Assembly: GCA_903827245.1 (NCBI GenBank)
Contig: CAIKHO010000075.1
Coordinates: 1 to 36,636, forward strand
Length of the DNA stretch: 36,636 bases
Direction of reading: 5' to 3'
Source of the DNA: an uncultured Opitutia bacterium
Lineage (GTDB): Bacteria; Verrucomicrobiota; Verrucomicrobiia; Opitutales; Opitutaceae
Part shown: in pieces, positions 7,132 to 14,856 of the stretch
Layout of the letters: each line of letters starts with the position of its first letter
Numbering within the stretch: the first letter of the stretch is position 1
Made by a program: the position numbers and the translations under genes
The notes under the pieces: generated by a model
What the model was told of the DNA's origin: nothing
The model's input: the letters and a program-made list of their open reading frames with translations, nothing else
Databases searched by the model: none

Positions 7132-8148
7132 TCAGCTCACTTCGCCCACGAGGGTGAATTCCTCGCGATCGTGATAAAGCTGCCGGATGCGCGTGCCCGG
7201 GGCGTGCTTGGCTAGCGGCGAATCCGGGGCGCGCAGCTCGTTCACGAAGGCCAGCGGGTCCACCCGGCCGAACTTCAGGTTGACCACGAAACGGCGGCAC
7301 CAGCGGTGTCCCAGCCACGGCTCGATGATATTGCGGAGGACGTTGTGCGGCTCCTCCACCATGTCGCAGAAGAGCCAGTCATAGGTCACGCCCGCCGGAG
7401 GGGCGAATTTGAACGCATCCTCCAGCCGGTGCTCGATCAGCGGGTGATTCAGCGCGCCGCCCTTGAGCGGGCCGTTGTCGATCGCGATCACCCGCGCCCC
7501 GCGTTTCGCCGCGCTGTAACTCCAGCCGCCGGGCGCCGCGCCCAGGTCGACCACGGTCTCGCCGGCCTGCGGCTCACGACCGAGTACAATGTAGGCCTCC
7601 TCGATTTTCAGATAGGACCGCGAGGGCGCGAGGTCATCGTCCGCCATCCGGCGCTGCCCGTGCGCCAACCCGGCGCGCGCCACGAAGGCGCGGCCAAAGT
7701 CCGTGAAATAAACCAGCAGCCCGCGCGCCGGCCCGGCACCCCGTGGCAGTTCAAACGCGGCCAGCTTTGCGATGCGCGCGAGTTTCTTCTTCAGGATCTC
7801 GCCAAAGGCCGCCTCCACGCTGCTGATGCGCCGGCCGAGCCCGACGATTTCCGCCGGCCCCTGCCAGATGCACGGCCAGGCCGCCTCGATGCGTTCGCCG
7901 CGCAGGCTCGCCAGGAAAAAATCCGCCACCTTCTGGGCGAGGGCGTTGACGGAATCGCCCTTCACCTCGACCGGGTCGATCAGGGTGAGATGGGCGAAGA
8001 CGGACTCCAATGGCCGCGCCCCACCCGCCAGTACCCAGCCCGGGCCCTGCTCGGTGACGCTGCCGCCGGCTTCCGTAATTTCGCGCGCCAGCAACGCTTC
8101 ATAACCGGCCTGGCAGAGCAGCAAGTTCGTCTGATTCTCAGTGGGCAC
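7132..8148 (-). CDS. rlmM: RlmM-like 23S rRNA 2'-O-ribose methyltransferase
   Basis: 338 residues (E. coli RlmM about 366). The start is a GTG at 8148; no better start lies downstream of it before the conserved N terminus. The N-terminal half is THUMP-like; the C-terminal half is an RrmJ/FtsJ-type fold with SAM motif DLGAAPGGWS (201-210). The RlmM signatures SYLKIEEA, IDNGPLKG, CDMVEEP, WCRRFVVNLK and RQLYHDREE are all present, giving the catalytic K-D-K-E set Lys181, Asp262, Lys292, Glu330. In E. coli RlmM methylates C2498 of 23S rRNA. The SpoU gene follows 128 bp downstream on the same strand, so a small RNA-modification operon is plausible. Confidence 0.85.
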   Translation of the reverse strand: MPTENQTNLLLCQAGYEALLAREITEAGGSVTEQGPGWVLAGGARPLESVFAHLTLIDPVEVKGDSVNALAQKVADFFLASLRGERIEAAWPCIWQGPAEIVGLGRRISSVEAAFGEILKKKLARIAKLAAFELPRGAGPARGLLVYFTDFGRAFVARAGLAHGQRRMADDDLAPSRSYLKIEEAYIVLGREPQAGETVVDLGAAPGGWSYSAAKRGARVIAIDNGPLKGGALNHPLIEHRLEDAFKFAPPAGVTYDWLFCDMVEEPHNVLRNIIEPWLGHRWCRRFVVNLKFGRVDPLAFVNELRAPDSPLAKHAPGTRIRQLYHDREEFTLVGEVS

Positions 8149-8156
8149 ACCTCACC

Positions 8157-8178
8157 GTAGCGGGCCTGCACGGCGCCG
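8157..8178 (+). repeat. Single REP-like hairpin with 5' GTAG
   Basis: GTAG followed by CGGGCC-(5 nt)-GGC-G-CCG: a 6-bp stem with one bulged base, the E. coli-like REP shape. It lies directly upstream of the GTG of the rlmM-like gene. Confidence 0.6.
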
Positions 8179-8216
8179 CGCAATGCCACAGGCGGCAGGG
8201 CGGATTCGACCTGTAA

Positions 8217-8296
8217 TTTTTAGCCACAGATTGCACGGATGGACTCAGATGGTCGCATGCGTTATCCGTGCCCATCCGTGCAATCTGTGGCCAAAA
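8217..8296. repeat. Long inverted repeat, family B (copy 1)
   Basis: A perfect 20-bp inverted repeat: 8223-8242 reads gccacagattgcacggatgg and 8272-8291 is its exact complement; similarity extends 5 bp further out. The family also occurs at 33734-33829. It fills the gap between the SDR stop and the rlmM-like start. Confidence 0.85.
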
Positions 8297-8345
8297 CCTG
8301 CCGGGATCGGACACCCTTCCCTCTGCATTCGTGGCCTTTCGTCCC

Positions 8346-9137
8346 TCACAGCCGGTGCAGGTGAAAGCCGCCGTCGACGTCGAAAACCGCGCCGGTTGAG
8401 AACGGAAACCGGTCCTCGGCAATCGCGCGCACGGCCCGGCCGATGTCCTCGGGCTTGCCCCAGCGGCGGATCGGCGTGATGCCGCGCTCGTCGTGGAGGA
8501 TGAGCTTGTCGTACTTTTCCTTCACGCCGCCTGTCATATCGGTGGCGATGACGCCGGGACGGATCTCGTAGACGTTGATCCCGTCGTTTGCCAGGCGGTC
8601 GGCAAAGAGCTTCGTCATCATCGCGAGTCCGGCCTTCACCACGCAGTAGTCGCCGCGGTTGATCGACGCGGTGTAGACCGAGATCGAGGTGATGTTGACG
8701 ATGCGTCCGCGGAAACCCTCGGCGTCGGGCGCCTGGCCGAGCATCTGTTTCGCGACGAGCTGCGTGAGAAAAAACGGGCCCTTCAGATTGATGGCGTAGA
8801 GCCGGTCGAAGCTCTCCTCGCCCGCGTCGAGCAGGTCCGCCCTCATGTTTGGCGCGACGCCCGCATTATTCACCAGCAGGTCGATGCGGCCGAATTTCGC
8901 CACCGTTTCCGCCACCATGCGCTGGCGGTCGGCGGCTACGGCCACATCGCCCTGGACGGTGAACCCGTCGCCACCCGCCTGCTTCACCAGCGCCAGCGCT
9001 TCCGCCGCCGCCGCGGCATTGCCGGCATAGTTGATCGCGACGCGGCAACCGGCACGGGCCAGCTCGAGGGCGATCCCGCGGCCGATGCCGCGGGATGCGC
9101 CGGTGACCAGGGCGGTAAGGGCGGTTTTCTGGGCCAT
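8346..9137 (-). CDS. Short-chain dehydrogenase/reductase (FabG-like, 3-ketoacyl-ACP reductase type)
   Basis: 263 residues from the ATG at 9137; the open frame upstream to 9269 lacks family similarity. It has a classical SDR Rossmann fold: cofactor motif TGASRGIG (12-19), D64 in QGDV, NNAG (90-93), Asn117, catalytic Ser151 and Tyr164-x3-Lys168 (GDYCVVK), and a C-terminal DVDGGFHL typical of the FabG-like subgroup. It is an NAD(P)H-dependent oxidoreductase of a hydroxyl or keto group. The isolated location, away from fatty-acid genes, argues for a sugar or secondary-metabolite substrate rather than fatty-acid synthesis. It is divergent from the BON-domain gene at 9275. Confidence 0.85.
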   Translation of the reverse strand: MAQKTALTALVTGASRGIGRGIALELARAGCRVAINYAGNAAAAAEALALVKQAGGDGFTVQGDVAVAADRQRMVAETVAKFGRIDLLVNNAGVAPNMRADLLDAGEESFDRLYAINLKGPFFLTQLVAKQMLGQAPDAEGFRGRIVNITSISVYTASINRGDYCVVKAGLAMMTKLFADRLANDGINVYEIRPGVIATDMTGGVKEKYDKLILHDERGITPIRRWGKPEDIGRAVRAIAEDRFPFSTGAVFDVDGGFHLHRL

Positions 9138-9274
9138 AGGCCCGCGAGCGAAATGCAACGCGGGCCGCCGGGCAATGTTTTCTGCCAGGAGCCGGTCCCG
9201 CCATAAATCTTCGATCGGACCAGAACCACAGCCCGGTATCGGGGTCAGTCGCGGCCTAACCCAACTCAATCCAC

Positions 9275-9763
9275 ATGAAAAAAATCATCATTATCACCGC
9301 GCTACTCGGCCTCATTGGCGCCGGCTGCAGCAAGAAGGACGACTCCACGACCATGGTGCAAAAGACCGAGAACGCCGTCAGCACCGCCGCCGACAAAACC
9401 AAGGATGCGGCCGTCGACGTGAAGAACGCGGTCTCCGACAAGCTCACCGAGTGGAAGCTCACGCCTACTGACATCAAGGCCGACCTGGAGAAATCCGGGC
9501 GCGTCGTCCGCGACAAGACCGTGGCCGTCGGCGAGAAGGTGGGCGGGGTCGTGGACAACGCCCGCATTGTCACCGTCATCAACGCCAAATACGTCGCGAA
9601 TTCCGACCTCTCGGCCCTGAAGATCAATGTCGATGCGGACAACGGCGTCGTCACGCTCAACGGCACCGTCAAGTCCGCCGCCTTCATCGGCACGGCCATT
9701 GAGCTGGCGCTCGACACCGACGGTGTGCACCAGGTGGTCTCGCTCCTGAAAGTGGAGATGTAA
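9275..9763 (+). CDS. BON-domain lipoprotein
   Basis: 162 residues. A lipoprotein signal ([18 protein letters not shown]) has the lipobox LIGAGC, with Cys18 as the lipidated residue. A charged, Ala/Lys/Asp-rich helical region (20-60, [19 protein letters not shown]) leads to a [21 protein letters not shown] block and then a BON domain (about 95-162: [10 protein letters not shown] ... [16 protein letters not shown] ... [11 protein letters not shown]). BON domains bind phospholipid membranes and occur in osmotic-stress proteins such as OsmY. It is probably anchored in the outer membrane. It is followed by a paralogue at 9823, a tandem duplication. Confidence 0.85.
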   Translation: MKKIIIITALLGLIGAGCSKKDDSTTMVQKTENAVSTAADKTKDAAVDVKNAVSDKLTEWKLTPTDIKADLEKSGRVVRDKTVAVGEKVGGVVDNARIVTVINAKYVANSDLSALKINVDADNGVVTLNGTVKSAAFIGTAIELALDTDGVHQVVSLLKVEM

Positions 9764-9774
9764 CAAGGATGCGG

Positions 9775-9809
9775 CGGGAGGCGTCAGGATATTCGCGCCT
9801 CCCCGCTAC
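9775..9809 (-). repeat. REP-like hairpin between the BON genes
   Basis: On the minus strand GTAG (9809-9806) is followed by CGGGGAGGCG ... CGCCTCCCG, a 9-10 bp stem with one bulged G and a 12-nt loop. It lies in the 59-bp gap between the two BON genes and could also act as a processing or termination hairpin between them. Confidence 0.65.
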
Positions 9810-9822
9810 CCATGGCGCCCCG

Positions 9823-10308
9823 ATGAAAACCGCCTTCATCTTCTTCCTGCTCGGCGCCATTGCCGGTGCCTTCGCCCTGAATGCCTACAACCAGCGCGAA
9901 GCCGGCCGTTCGTCCCCGACGGCCGAGCCGGCGACTTCGCTGGCGGACAAGGCAAAGAACGGCGCCACGCAGGCCCGGGATGCCATCGCCGACAAACTCG
10001 TGGAATGGCACCTCACGTCCGATGACATCAGGCAGGACCTCGCCCGGACCGGCCAGGTTGTCCGCTCGAAGGCCGCGATCGCCGGCGAGAAGATCGCCGA
10101 TGCGCGCATCGTCACCGTGATCAAATCCAAATATGTGCTCGATCGCGACCTCTCCGCCATCGACATCAATGTCGACTGCAAGGACGGCGAGGTGACCCTC
10201 CGCGGCACGGTCGCATCCGCGGGACTCATCGGTCGCGCGATTGGCCTGGCGCTCGATACCCATGGGGTCAGCAACGTCACCTCGAAATTGACGGTGGTGG
10301 AGAAATAA
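9823..10308 (+). CDS. BON-domain protein, membrane-anchored paralogue
   Basis: 161 residues from the ATG at 9823, which opens a hydrophobic segment (MKTAFIFFLLGAIAGAFAL). It has no lipobox cysteine, unlike its neighbour, so it is more likely held by an uncleaved helix or secreted. The rest parallels the upstream gene: Lys/Ala-rich linker, DKLVEWHLTSDDIRQDLARTG block (58-77) and BON domain (95-161, VTVIKSKYVLDRDLSAIDINVD ... VTLRGTVASAGLIGRAI). The two are clear tandem paralogues that have diverged in membrane attachment. A role in envelope or osmotic stress is likely from the family. Confidence 0.82.
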   Translation: MKTAFIFFLLGAIAGAFALNAYNQREAGRSSPTAEPATSLADKAKNGATQARDAIADKLVEWHLTSDDIRQDLARTGQVVRSKAAIAGEKIADARIVTVIKSKYVLDRDLSAIDINVDCKDGEVTLRGTVASAGLIGRAIGLALDTHGVSNVTSKLTVVEK

Positions 10309-10379
10309 TACCAACGTCCGCTGGATTTTGCCCCCTGCCTGCCGGCCAATGCATGCGAGAGGGCACAGGTTGCCGCCGA

Positions 10380-10475
10380 TCTCCGGACGGCGGTGTGAAA
10401 TTCCCCGCCGACAAACCCTGCGACTACGCGTATGCCTTGAAAATCACCGGTCTGAAACTCCGGCCCGCACCCTGA
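10380..10475 (+). pseudogene. Remnant of a C-terminal gene tail (possibly GH29 alpha-L-fucosidase)
   Basis: The plus frame here reads SPDGGVKFPADKPCDYAYALK then ITGLKLRPAP and stop (10473-10475), with no start or domain upstream. The KPxxxAYALKI ending resembles my memory of GH29 alpha-L-fucosidase C termini, which is a weak assignment. A second, similar tail follows at 10489-10557. The pattern suggests relics of two related genes after deletion. Confidence 0.45.
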
Positions 10476-10488
10476 ACCTCCGGTTGCC

Positions 10489-10557
10489 TCGTCCAAAATC
10501 TTCCAGCCATGTGAGTTTGCCTACGTCCTCAAGATCACCGGCCTGAAGTTAAAATAG
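10489..10557 (+). pseudogene. Second remnant of the same C-terminal tail
   Basis: The plus frame reads ...KIFQPCEFAYVLKITGLKLK and stops at 10555-10557. It matches the tail at 10380-10475 in the core PC(D/E)(Y/F)AY(A/V)LKITGLKL. No start codon, promoter or domain is linked to it. Together with the first remnant it explains part of the 508-bp gene-free gap 10309-10816. Confidence 0.45.
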
Positions 10558-10588
10558 ACATTTCACCTCCCGATCGCGGTTCTTTTCC

Positions 10589-10663
10589 GACCTCGGCTCC
10601 CCCTCGGGTCGACTCCTGTATAATTCCGAATTCGATCCGTTGCACAGGAGGCAAACCGAGGTC
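10589..10663. repeat. Nested inverted repeat
   Basis: Outer arms GACCTCGG (10589-10596) / CCGAGGTC (10656-10663) enclose inner arms ACTCCTGT / ACAGGAG (10612-10619 and 10644-10650). It has no GTAG foot, so it differs from the REP class next to it. Confidence 0.5.
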
Positions 10664-10705
10664 GATACGAGTCCGGGATGTGACGGTCGTTGGAGGTGTC
10701 GAAAC

Positions 10706-10765
10706 GTAGGGGCGTCGCTTGACGACGCCCGGCTCGGATGGAACGTCACCAAGCGACGTCCCTAC
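10706..10765. repeat. BIME-like pair of REP hairpins, family 3
   Basis: Left unit (+): GTAG-GGGCGTCG-(5 nt)-CGACGCCC at 10706-10730, a perfect 8-bp stem. Right unit (-): GTAG at 10765-10762, followed by GGACGTCG-CTTGG-TGACGTTCC with a bulge, down to 10740. The units share the words GTAGGG and CGTCGCTTG and face each other 9 bp apart. It lies about 50 bp upstream of the glycerate kinase start. Confidence 0.85.
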
Positions 10766-10816
10766 ACTTCGTTTTTCGCCTTTTAACCCTCGTGCGCCCG
10801 CGACACGTTCTCGGTG

Positions 10817-12058
10817 ATGCGTGTCTTGCTCGCCTTCGACAAGTTCAAGGACTCCCTCACGGCTCTTGAAGCATGCAAGCTCACCGCGGCCGTCCTGCGC
10901 AGCCGCCATGGCGACTGGTCGCTGGACCTCTGCCCGCTCGCCGACGGCGGCGAAGGTTTCGCCGAAATCCTGACCCACGCCGCGGGCGGAACCATGACGC
11001 GGCTCTCCGTCACCGGCCCGCGCGGCAATCCGATCGAGGCCGCTTTCGGCCTCGTCTCCCTCGGTCGCATCCCGCCCGCGGCCCGCAGTCTGCTCGCCCT
11101 CGATTTCCCCGTTCCCCCGCGCGTCACGCCCGGTCCCTCGTCCCCCGTCCCCAGTCCCCCGCAATCCGCCCCTCGCCCCTCGCCCCTCGGCGGCGACGCC
11201 GCCGTAGCGGTCATCGAGATGGCCTCTGCCAGCGGCCTGGCTCTGCTTGCGGCAGAACTCCGCGACCCGTGGCAGACCACCACGCAGGGTACCGGCCAGC
11301 TCATCCGCGCCGCCGCGGAGGCGGGCGCAGCCGGCGTGCTGCTCGGCGTGGGTGGCAGCGCGACCAACGATCTCGGGCTCGGCGCACTCGACGCCCTCGG
11401 GCTCGAATTCCGCACCGGCACGGACGAAAAAAAATCCCCGCCGTTCCCCGCCGATTGGGCCGGCATCACCCGGATCGCCGGCGCTGTCACCGGCACGATC
11501 CCACCGATCCGCATCGCATGCGACGTCACCAATCCCCTCCTCGGCCCGAACGGCGCCGCGGCCATCTACGGACCGCAAAAAGGACTGAAGCCCGGCGACC
11601 TGCGCCGGATCGAGCACGAGGCCGCCCGCCTCGCGCTCATGCTGTGCTCCCATTGCCGACAGCCCGATACCCTCATGGACGCACCCGGCGCCGGTGCGGC
11701 CGGCGGGCTGCCCTTCGGCCTGATGACCGCCGCCCGCGCCAAGTTGTTGCCGGGCTTCGACCTGGTCTCCGCGTGGCTCGATCTCGAGGCCAAGATCGCC
11801 GCGGCCGACCTCGTGATCACCGGTGAGGGCCGCTTCGACGAAAGCTCACTCAGCGGCAAAGGCCCCGGTGCCGTCGCCGCGCGCGCCCGCGCGCTGGGCA
11901 AACCCGTCCACGTCTTCGCGGGCCAGGTCACCGCCGCGGCCCGCGACGGCCTGAAGCTTCACCCCATCACGCCCGCGGGCACACCGCTACCCGAGGCCTT
12001 GCGTGACGCCGGCGTGAATCTCACCGCCGCGGTGCAGGCGGCAATTGGCAATTTGTAG
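10817..12058 (+). CDS. Glycerate 2-kinase (GlxK/GarK family)
   Basis: 413 residues from the ATG at 10817 (a GTG one codon upstream is also possible). Family signatures are clear: MRVLLAFDKFKDSLTA at the N terminus, LADGGEGFAEIL (41-52), LLGVGGSATNDLGLGAL (175-191), ACDVTNPLLGPNGAAAIYGPQKG and the C-terminal ITGEGRFDESSLSGKGP. The enzyme phosphorylates D-glycerate to 2-phosphoglycerate, feeding glyoxylate or sugar-acid catabolism into glycolysis. It is longer than usual (about 380): residues about 84-126 are an extra Pro/Ser/Arg-rich stretch encoded by repetitive C-rich DNA. The 3' end runs into an intergenic repeat that supplies the last residues (AIGNL) and the stop. Confidence 0.9.
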   Translation: MRVLLAFDKFKDSLTALEACKLTAAVLRSRHGDWSLDLCPLADGGEGFAEILTHAAGGTMTRLSVTGPRGNPIEAAFGLVSLGRIPPAARSLLALDFPVPPRVTPGPSSPVPSPPQSAPRPSPLGGDAAVAVIEMASASGLALLAAELRDPWQTTTQGTGQLIRAAAEAGAAGVLLGVGGSATNDLGLGALDALGLEFRTGTDEKKSPPFPADWAGITRIAGAVTGTIPPIRIACDVTNPLLGPNGAAAIYGPQKGLKPGDLRRIEHEAARLALMLCSHCRQPDTLMDAPGAGAAGGLPFGLMTAARAKLLPGFDLVSAWLDLEAKIAAADLVITGEGRFDESSLSGKGPGAVAARARALGKPVHVFAGQVTAAARDGLKLHPITPAGTPLPEALRDAGVNLTAAVQAAIGNL

Positions 12059-12192
12059 TTGGTAGTTGGGAATTGGGAGTTTGTAATCGGGACTTGGCAA
12101 TTGGCAGTTGGTAATTTGGCACGGAGCTTCGGCGCCGCTTACGGGTTTCGCAGCAACGACAAATTCCCAACTACAAACGACCAACTACGAAT
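12050..12192. repeat. Word-like inverted repeat (TTGGTAGTTGG type)
   Basis: The left arm (12050-12119) is a degenerate array of 7-10 bp words such as GTAGTTG, GGAATTGG, GGCAATTGG. The right arm (12157-12192) is the inverse (AATTCCCAACTACAAACG, CCAACTAC). It overlaps the 3' end of the glycerate kinase gene by 9 bp and ends 14 bp before the NamZ start. Confidence 0.75.
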
Positions 12193-12206
12193 CTCCTCCC
12201 CTGCAC

Positions 12207-13565
12207 ATGCCCGTCCTCCCGCGTAATTTCCCGAACGGCCTGTCCCTCTTTTTCGCGCTGCTGGGCCTGTTCGGCTGTAGCGCCAGCACTCCGGCCCCGC
12301 GGCCCGTTCAGCAAGCGGTGCTTCCGACGATCAATATTCCCCCTCCTCCGACGCCCGCGGTCGCGCCGGAGCCATTCCCCGTGATGCTCGGCATCGACGT
12401 GCTCGAGTCCCAGGGGTTCGCCGCCCTCCAGGGCAAGCGCATCGGCCTCCTCACCCATCCTGCCGGCGTGAACCGCCGGGGCGTCAGCACCATCGACGTG
12501 CTGCGCCGCGCCCCCGGCGTGAAGCTGGTCGCCCTTTTCGGCCCCGAGCACGGCATCTACGGCGATATCCCGGCGAGCGAGAACATTCCCGACCGCACCG
12601 ATCCCCGCACCGGCTTGCCGGCCTACTCGCTCTTCGGCAGCCGACGTGAGCCATCGAAGGCGCAGCTCAAGGGCATCGACGTGTTTGTGATCGACCTGCA
12701 GGACATTGGCGTCCGGTCGTACTCCTTCACGGTCTGCATGAAATACGCCATCGAGGGCTGTTTCAAAAATGGCGTCGAGGTCATGGTGCTCGACCGGCCC
12801 AATCCACTCGGAGGCCTCAAAGTCGACGGCCCGCTCCTCGACGAAAACCTGAAAAGTGGTGTTGGTGGCTATCGGGTGCCTTATGTGCACGGCCTCACCA
12901 TCGGCGAGATTGCCCGCATGGCCGCGGAGGCCCCCGGCGTGCTGGATGTCCCCGAGGCAGTCCGGGCGCGCGGAAAACTGACCGTGATCCCGATGCGAGG
13001 CTGGAAGCGATCCATGCGCTGGCCCGACACCGGCCTCGTCTTCAAGGCCACCTCGCCCCGGATCCAGGACTATCCCGCGGTCATCGGCTACGCGATGGTC
13101 GGGCTGGGCACCAGCTGGCCATTCTCCGGGTTCACCTCCGGCATCGGCACGGAATATCCATTCCGCGGCATCGCCTACAAAGGGAAGACGACCGACGCGT
13201 TGCTGAAGGAACTGGAGCTGCTGAAAGTTCCTGGCCTCTCCTTCCGCAAGGTCACGGTTCCGGCCAAGGCCGGCCCGCCCGCCATCGGAATTTATGTCGA
13301 TGTCGCCGACTGGGAGGCGTGGCGGCCCACCGAGCTGAGCTTCGAACTCATGCGGTTGAACTGCAAACTCGGCGGGACGAATCCCTTCGCCAAGGTCAGC
13401 GCCCCTGACGCCCTGCTCTTCAACAAGCACACCGGCTCGATGGAGTGGTGGATTGCGCTGAAGCGCGACGGCGCCAAGGTCGACGTGGAAGGCTTCGTCA
13501 AAACCTGGCAGTCCCGCACCGCGATCTATCAGCAGCAAACCCGGAAATACTGGCTGTACAACTAA
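12207..13565 (+). CDS. NamZ-like exo-beta-N-acetylmuramidase lipoprotein (DUF1343, GH171)
   Basis: 452 residues from the ATG at 12207; the upstream frame to 12108 is repeat DNA. The signal peptide has a lipobox-like LLGLFGC with Cys24. A Pro-rich linker (27-57) precedes the DUF1343 domain: GIDVLESQGFAALQGKRIGL, LLTHPAGVNRRG, FGPEHGIYGD with Glu114, DLQDIGVRSYSF (163-174), DRPNPLGG (196-203) and PYVHGLTIGE. The FGPEHG glutamate matches the catalytic residue described for NamZ. NamZ releases terminal N-acetylmuramic acid from peptidoglycan fragments, a step in wall turnover and recycling. A lipid anchor would place it facing the periplasm or surface. No other MurNAc recycling gene is visible nearby. 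Confidence 0.85.
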   Translation: MPVLPRNFPNGLSLFFALLGLFGCSASTPAPRPVQQAVLPTINIPPPPTPAVAPEPFPVMLGIDVLESQGFAALQGKRIGLLTHPAGVNRRGVSTIDVLRRAPGVKLVALFGPEHGIYGDIPASENIPDRTDPRTGLPAYSLFGSRREPSKAQLKGIDVFVIDLQDIGVRSYSFTVCMKYAIEGCFKNGVEVMVLDRPNPLGGLKVDGPLLDENLKSGVGGYRVPYVHGLTIGEIARMAAEAPGVLDVPEAVRARGKLTVIPMRGWKRSMRWPDTGLVFKATSPRIQDYPAVIGYAMVGLGTSWPFSGFTSGIGTEYPFRGIAYKGKTTDALLKELELLKVPGLSFRKVTVPAKAGPPAIGIYVDVADWEAWRPTELSFELMRLNCKLGGTNPFAKVSAPDALLFNKHTGSMEWWIALKRDGAKVDVEGFVKTWQSRTAIYQQQTRKYWLYN

Positions 13566-13583
13566 ACCGAGTGAGGCCGAAGC

Positions 13584-13608
13584 CGGCTTGATTTTCCCTT
13601 GCCGCTAC
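13584..13608 (-). repeat. REP-like hairpin with 5' GTAG
   Basis: On the minus strand GTAG (13608-13605), then CGGC-(13 nt)-GCCG at 13604-13584. Together with 13689-13704 it forms a diverging pair in the gap downstream of the NamZ-like gene. Confidence 0.45.
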
Positions 13609-13688
13609 CCCGCCGTATAGCGAAAACCACCGTCACCTTCGGCTAACCGTTCCCCCGTCACTCGTCCTCCCCCACCTGCCTGCCCTCC

Positions 13689-13704
13689 GTAGCCTTGGCG
13701 AAGG
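13689..13704 (+). repeat. REP-like hairpin with 5' GTAG
   Basis: GTAG-CCTT-GGCG-AAGG, flanked further out by CCTCC / GGAGG (13684-13688 and 13703-13707). The flanks are C-rich words (ctcgtcctccccc, ccctcgtccctccc) like the sequence inserted in the glycerate kinase gene. Confidence 0.5.
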
Positions 13705-13737
13705 AGGGTCCCCTCGCCCTCGTCCCTCCCCCGCCCC

Positions 13738-14781
13738 ATGCCCAGACCCGTTACCCTCTTCACCGGCCAGTGGGCCGACCTGCCGTTGGAAAAGCTCGCC
13801 CCGCTCGTCCGCAAGATGGGCTACGATGGCGTCGAGCTTGCCTGCTGGGGCGATCACTTCGACGTCGACCAGGCTGTCGGCTCCAAAAAATACGTCCACG
13901 AGAAGTGGGACCTGCTCAAGGCCCACGGCCTGACTTGCTACTCCGTCTCGAGCCATCTGGTCGGCCAGGCCATCTGCGACCTCATCGACGAGCGCCACAA
14001 GGCAATCCTGCCGCCCGATGTCTGGGGCGACGGAGATCCCGAGGGCGTCCGCAAGCGCGCCGCCCGGAAGATGATCGCCACCGCCAAGGCCGCTCGGGCG
14101 TTCTTCGACGCCAAGCCCGGCCGCAAGGGCGGCGACGATTTCCCGGCCGTCGTCAACGGGTTCACCGGTTCCTCGATCTGGCACTCCATCTATGGCTTTC
14201 CGCCGACCTCGCAGGAATTCTGGGAAAAAGGCTTCCAGGATTTCGCCCGGCGTTTCGGCCCGATCCTCGAGGCCTTCGACAAGGCCAACGTGAACTTCGG
14301 CCTCGAGGTGCACCCGACCGAGATCGCGTTCGACACCGCCAGCGCGCAACGCGCGGTCGCCGCGGTAAAGGGCCACCGGCGCTTCGGATTCAACTACGAT
14401 CCCTCGCACCTCGGCTACCAGGGCGTCGACTACGTGAAGTTCATCCGCGCCCTCGGCGACCGGATCTACCACGTGCACATGAAGGACGCGTGGTGGGGTC
14501 ATGGCGACGGCACGGTCGGTGTCTTCGGCGGCCACACGAATTTCGGCGATGCGCGCCGATTCTGGGACTTCCGCTCGCTCGGCCACGGCGACGTCAAGTT
14601 CGAGGATATCATCGTCGCCTTGAACGACGTGGGCTACCGCGGCCCGCTGTCCGTCGAGTGGGAGGACATCCGCATGGACCGCGTGCATGGCGCCACCGAG
14701 GCCGCCGCATTTGTCCGCAAGGTCGATTTCCCCCCGAGCGCCCTCGCCTTCGACGCGGCCTTCGACAAGAAAAACCGGTAG
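13738..14781 (+). CDS. Sugar phosphate isomerase/epimerase-like TIM barrel (xylose isomerase-like)
   Basis: 347 residues. AP-endonuclease-2/xylose isomerase-like TIM barrel: N-terminal [37 protein letters not shown], then candidate metal ligands Glu190 (FGLEVHPTE), Asp221 (NYDPSH), His247 (YHVHMKD) and Glu307 (SVEWED). These are the usual positions of the divalent-metal site. The reaction is probably isomerisation or epimerisation of a sugar or cyclitol. The oxidoreductase at 14857 follows 75 bp downstream on the same strand. This pairing is frequent in sugar and inositol catabolism (family knowledge), so a joint pathway is likely; the substrate is unknown. Confidence 0.82.
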   Translation: MPRPVTLFTGQWADLPLEKLAPLVRKMGYDGVELACWGDHFDVDQAVGSKKYVHEKWDLLKAHGLTCYSVSSHLVGQAICDLIDERHKAILPPDVWGDGDPEGVRKRAARKMIATAKAARAFFDAKPGRKGGDDFPAVVNGFTGSSIWHSIYGFPPTSQEFWEKGFQDFARRFGPILEAFDKANVNFGLEVHPTEIAFDTASAQRAVAAVKGHRRFGFNYDPSHLGYQGVDYVKFIRALGDRIYHVHMKDAWWGHGDGTVGVFGGHTNFGDARRFWDFRSLGHGDVKFEDIIVALNDVGYRGPLSVEWEDIRMDRVHGATEAAAFVRKVDFPPSALAFDAAFDKKNR

Positions 14782-14850
14782 ACAGGAGACAGTTGTCAGG
14801 AGACAGGAAAACTTCCAAACCTCACCCGTCTCCAGTCACCTGTCCCCGAC
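14778..14850. repeat. Word-like inverted repeat (GGAGACAGG type)
   Basis: The left arm (14778-14807) has GACAGGAGACAG and TCAGGAGACAGG; the right arm (14825-14850) is an imperfect inverse (GTCTCCAGTCACCTGTCCCC). It overlaps the stop codon of the isomerase gene and ends 6 bp before the ATG of the oxidoreductase, so it forms the whole intergenic region. Confidence 0.7.
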
Positions 14851-14856
14851 CCTCCC

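Noticed and set aside
10618-10623. TATAAT as a -10 box
   Set aside because: It lies inside an inverted repeat, no -35 element is suitably placed, and no gene begins nearby.
12171-13538. 455-codon minus-strand frame opposite the NamZ-like gene
   Set aside because: It is an antisense shadow: the plus strand has a lipobox and all DUF1343 motifs.
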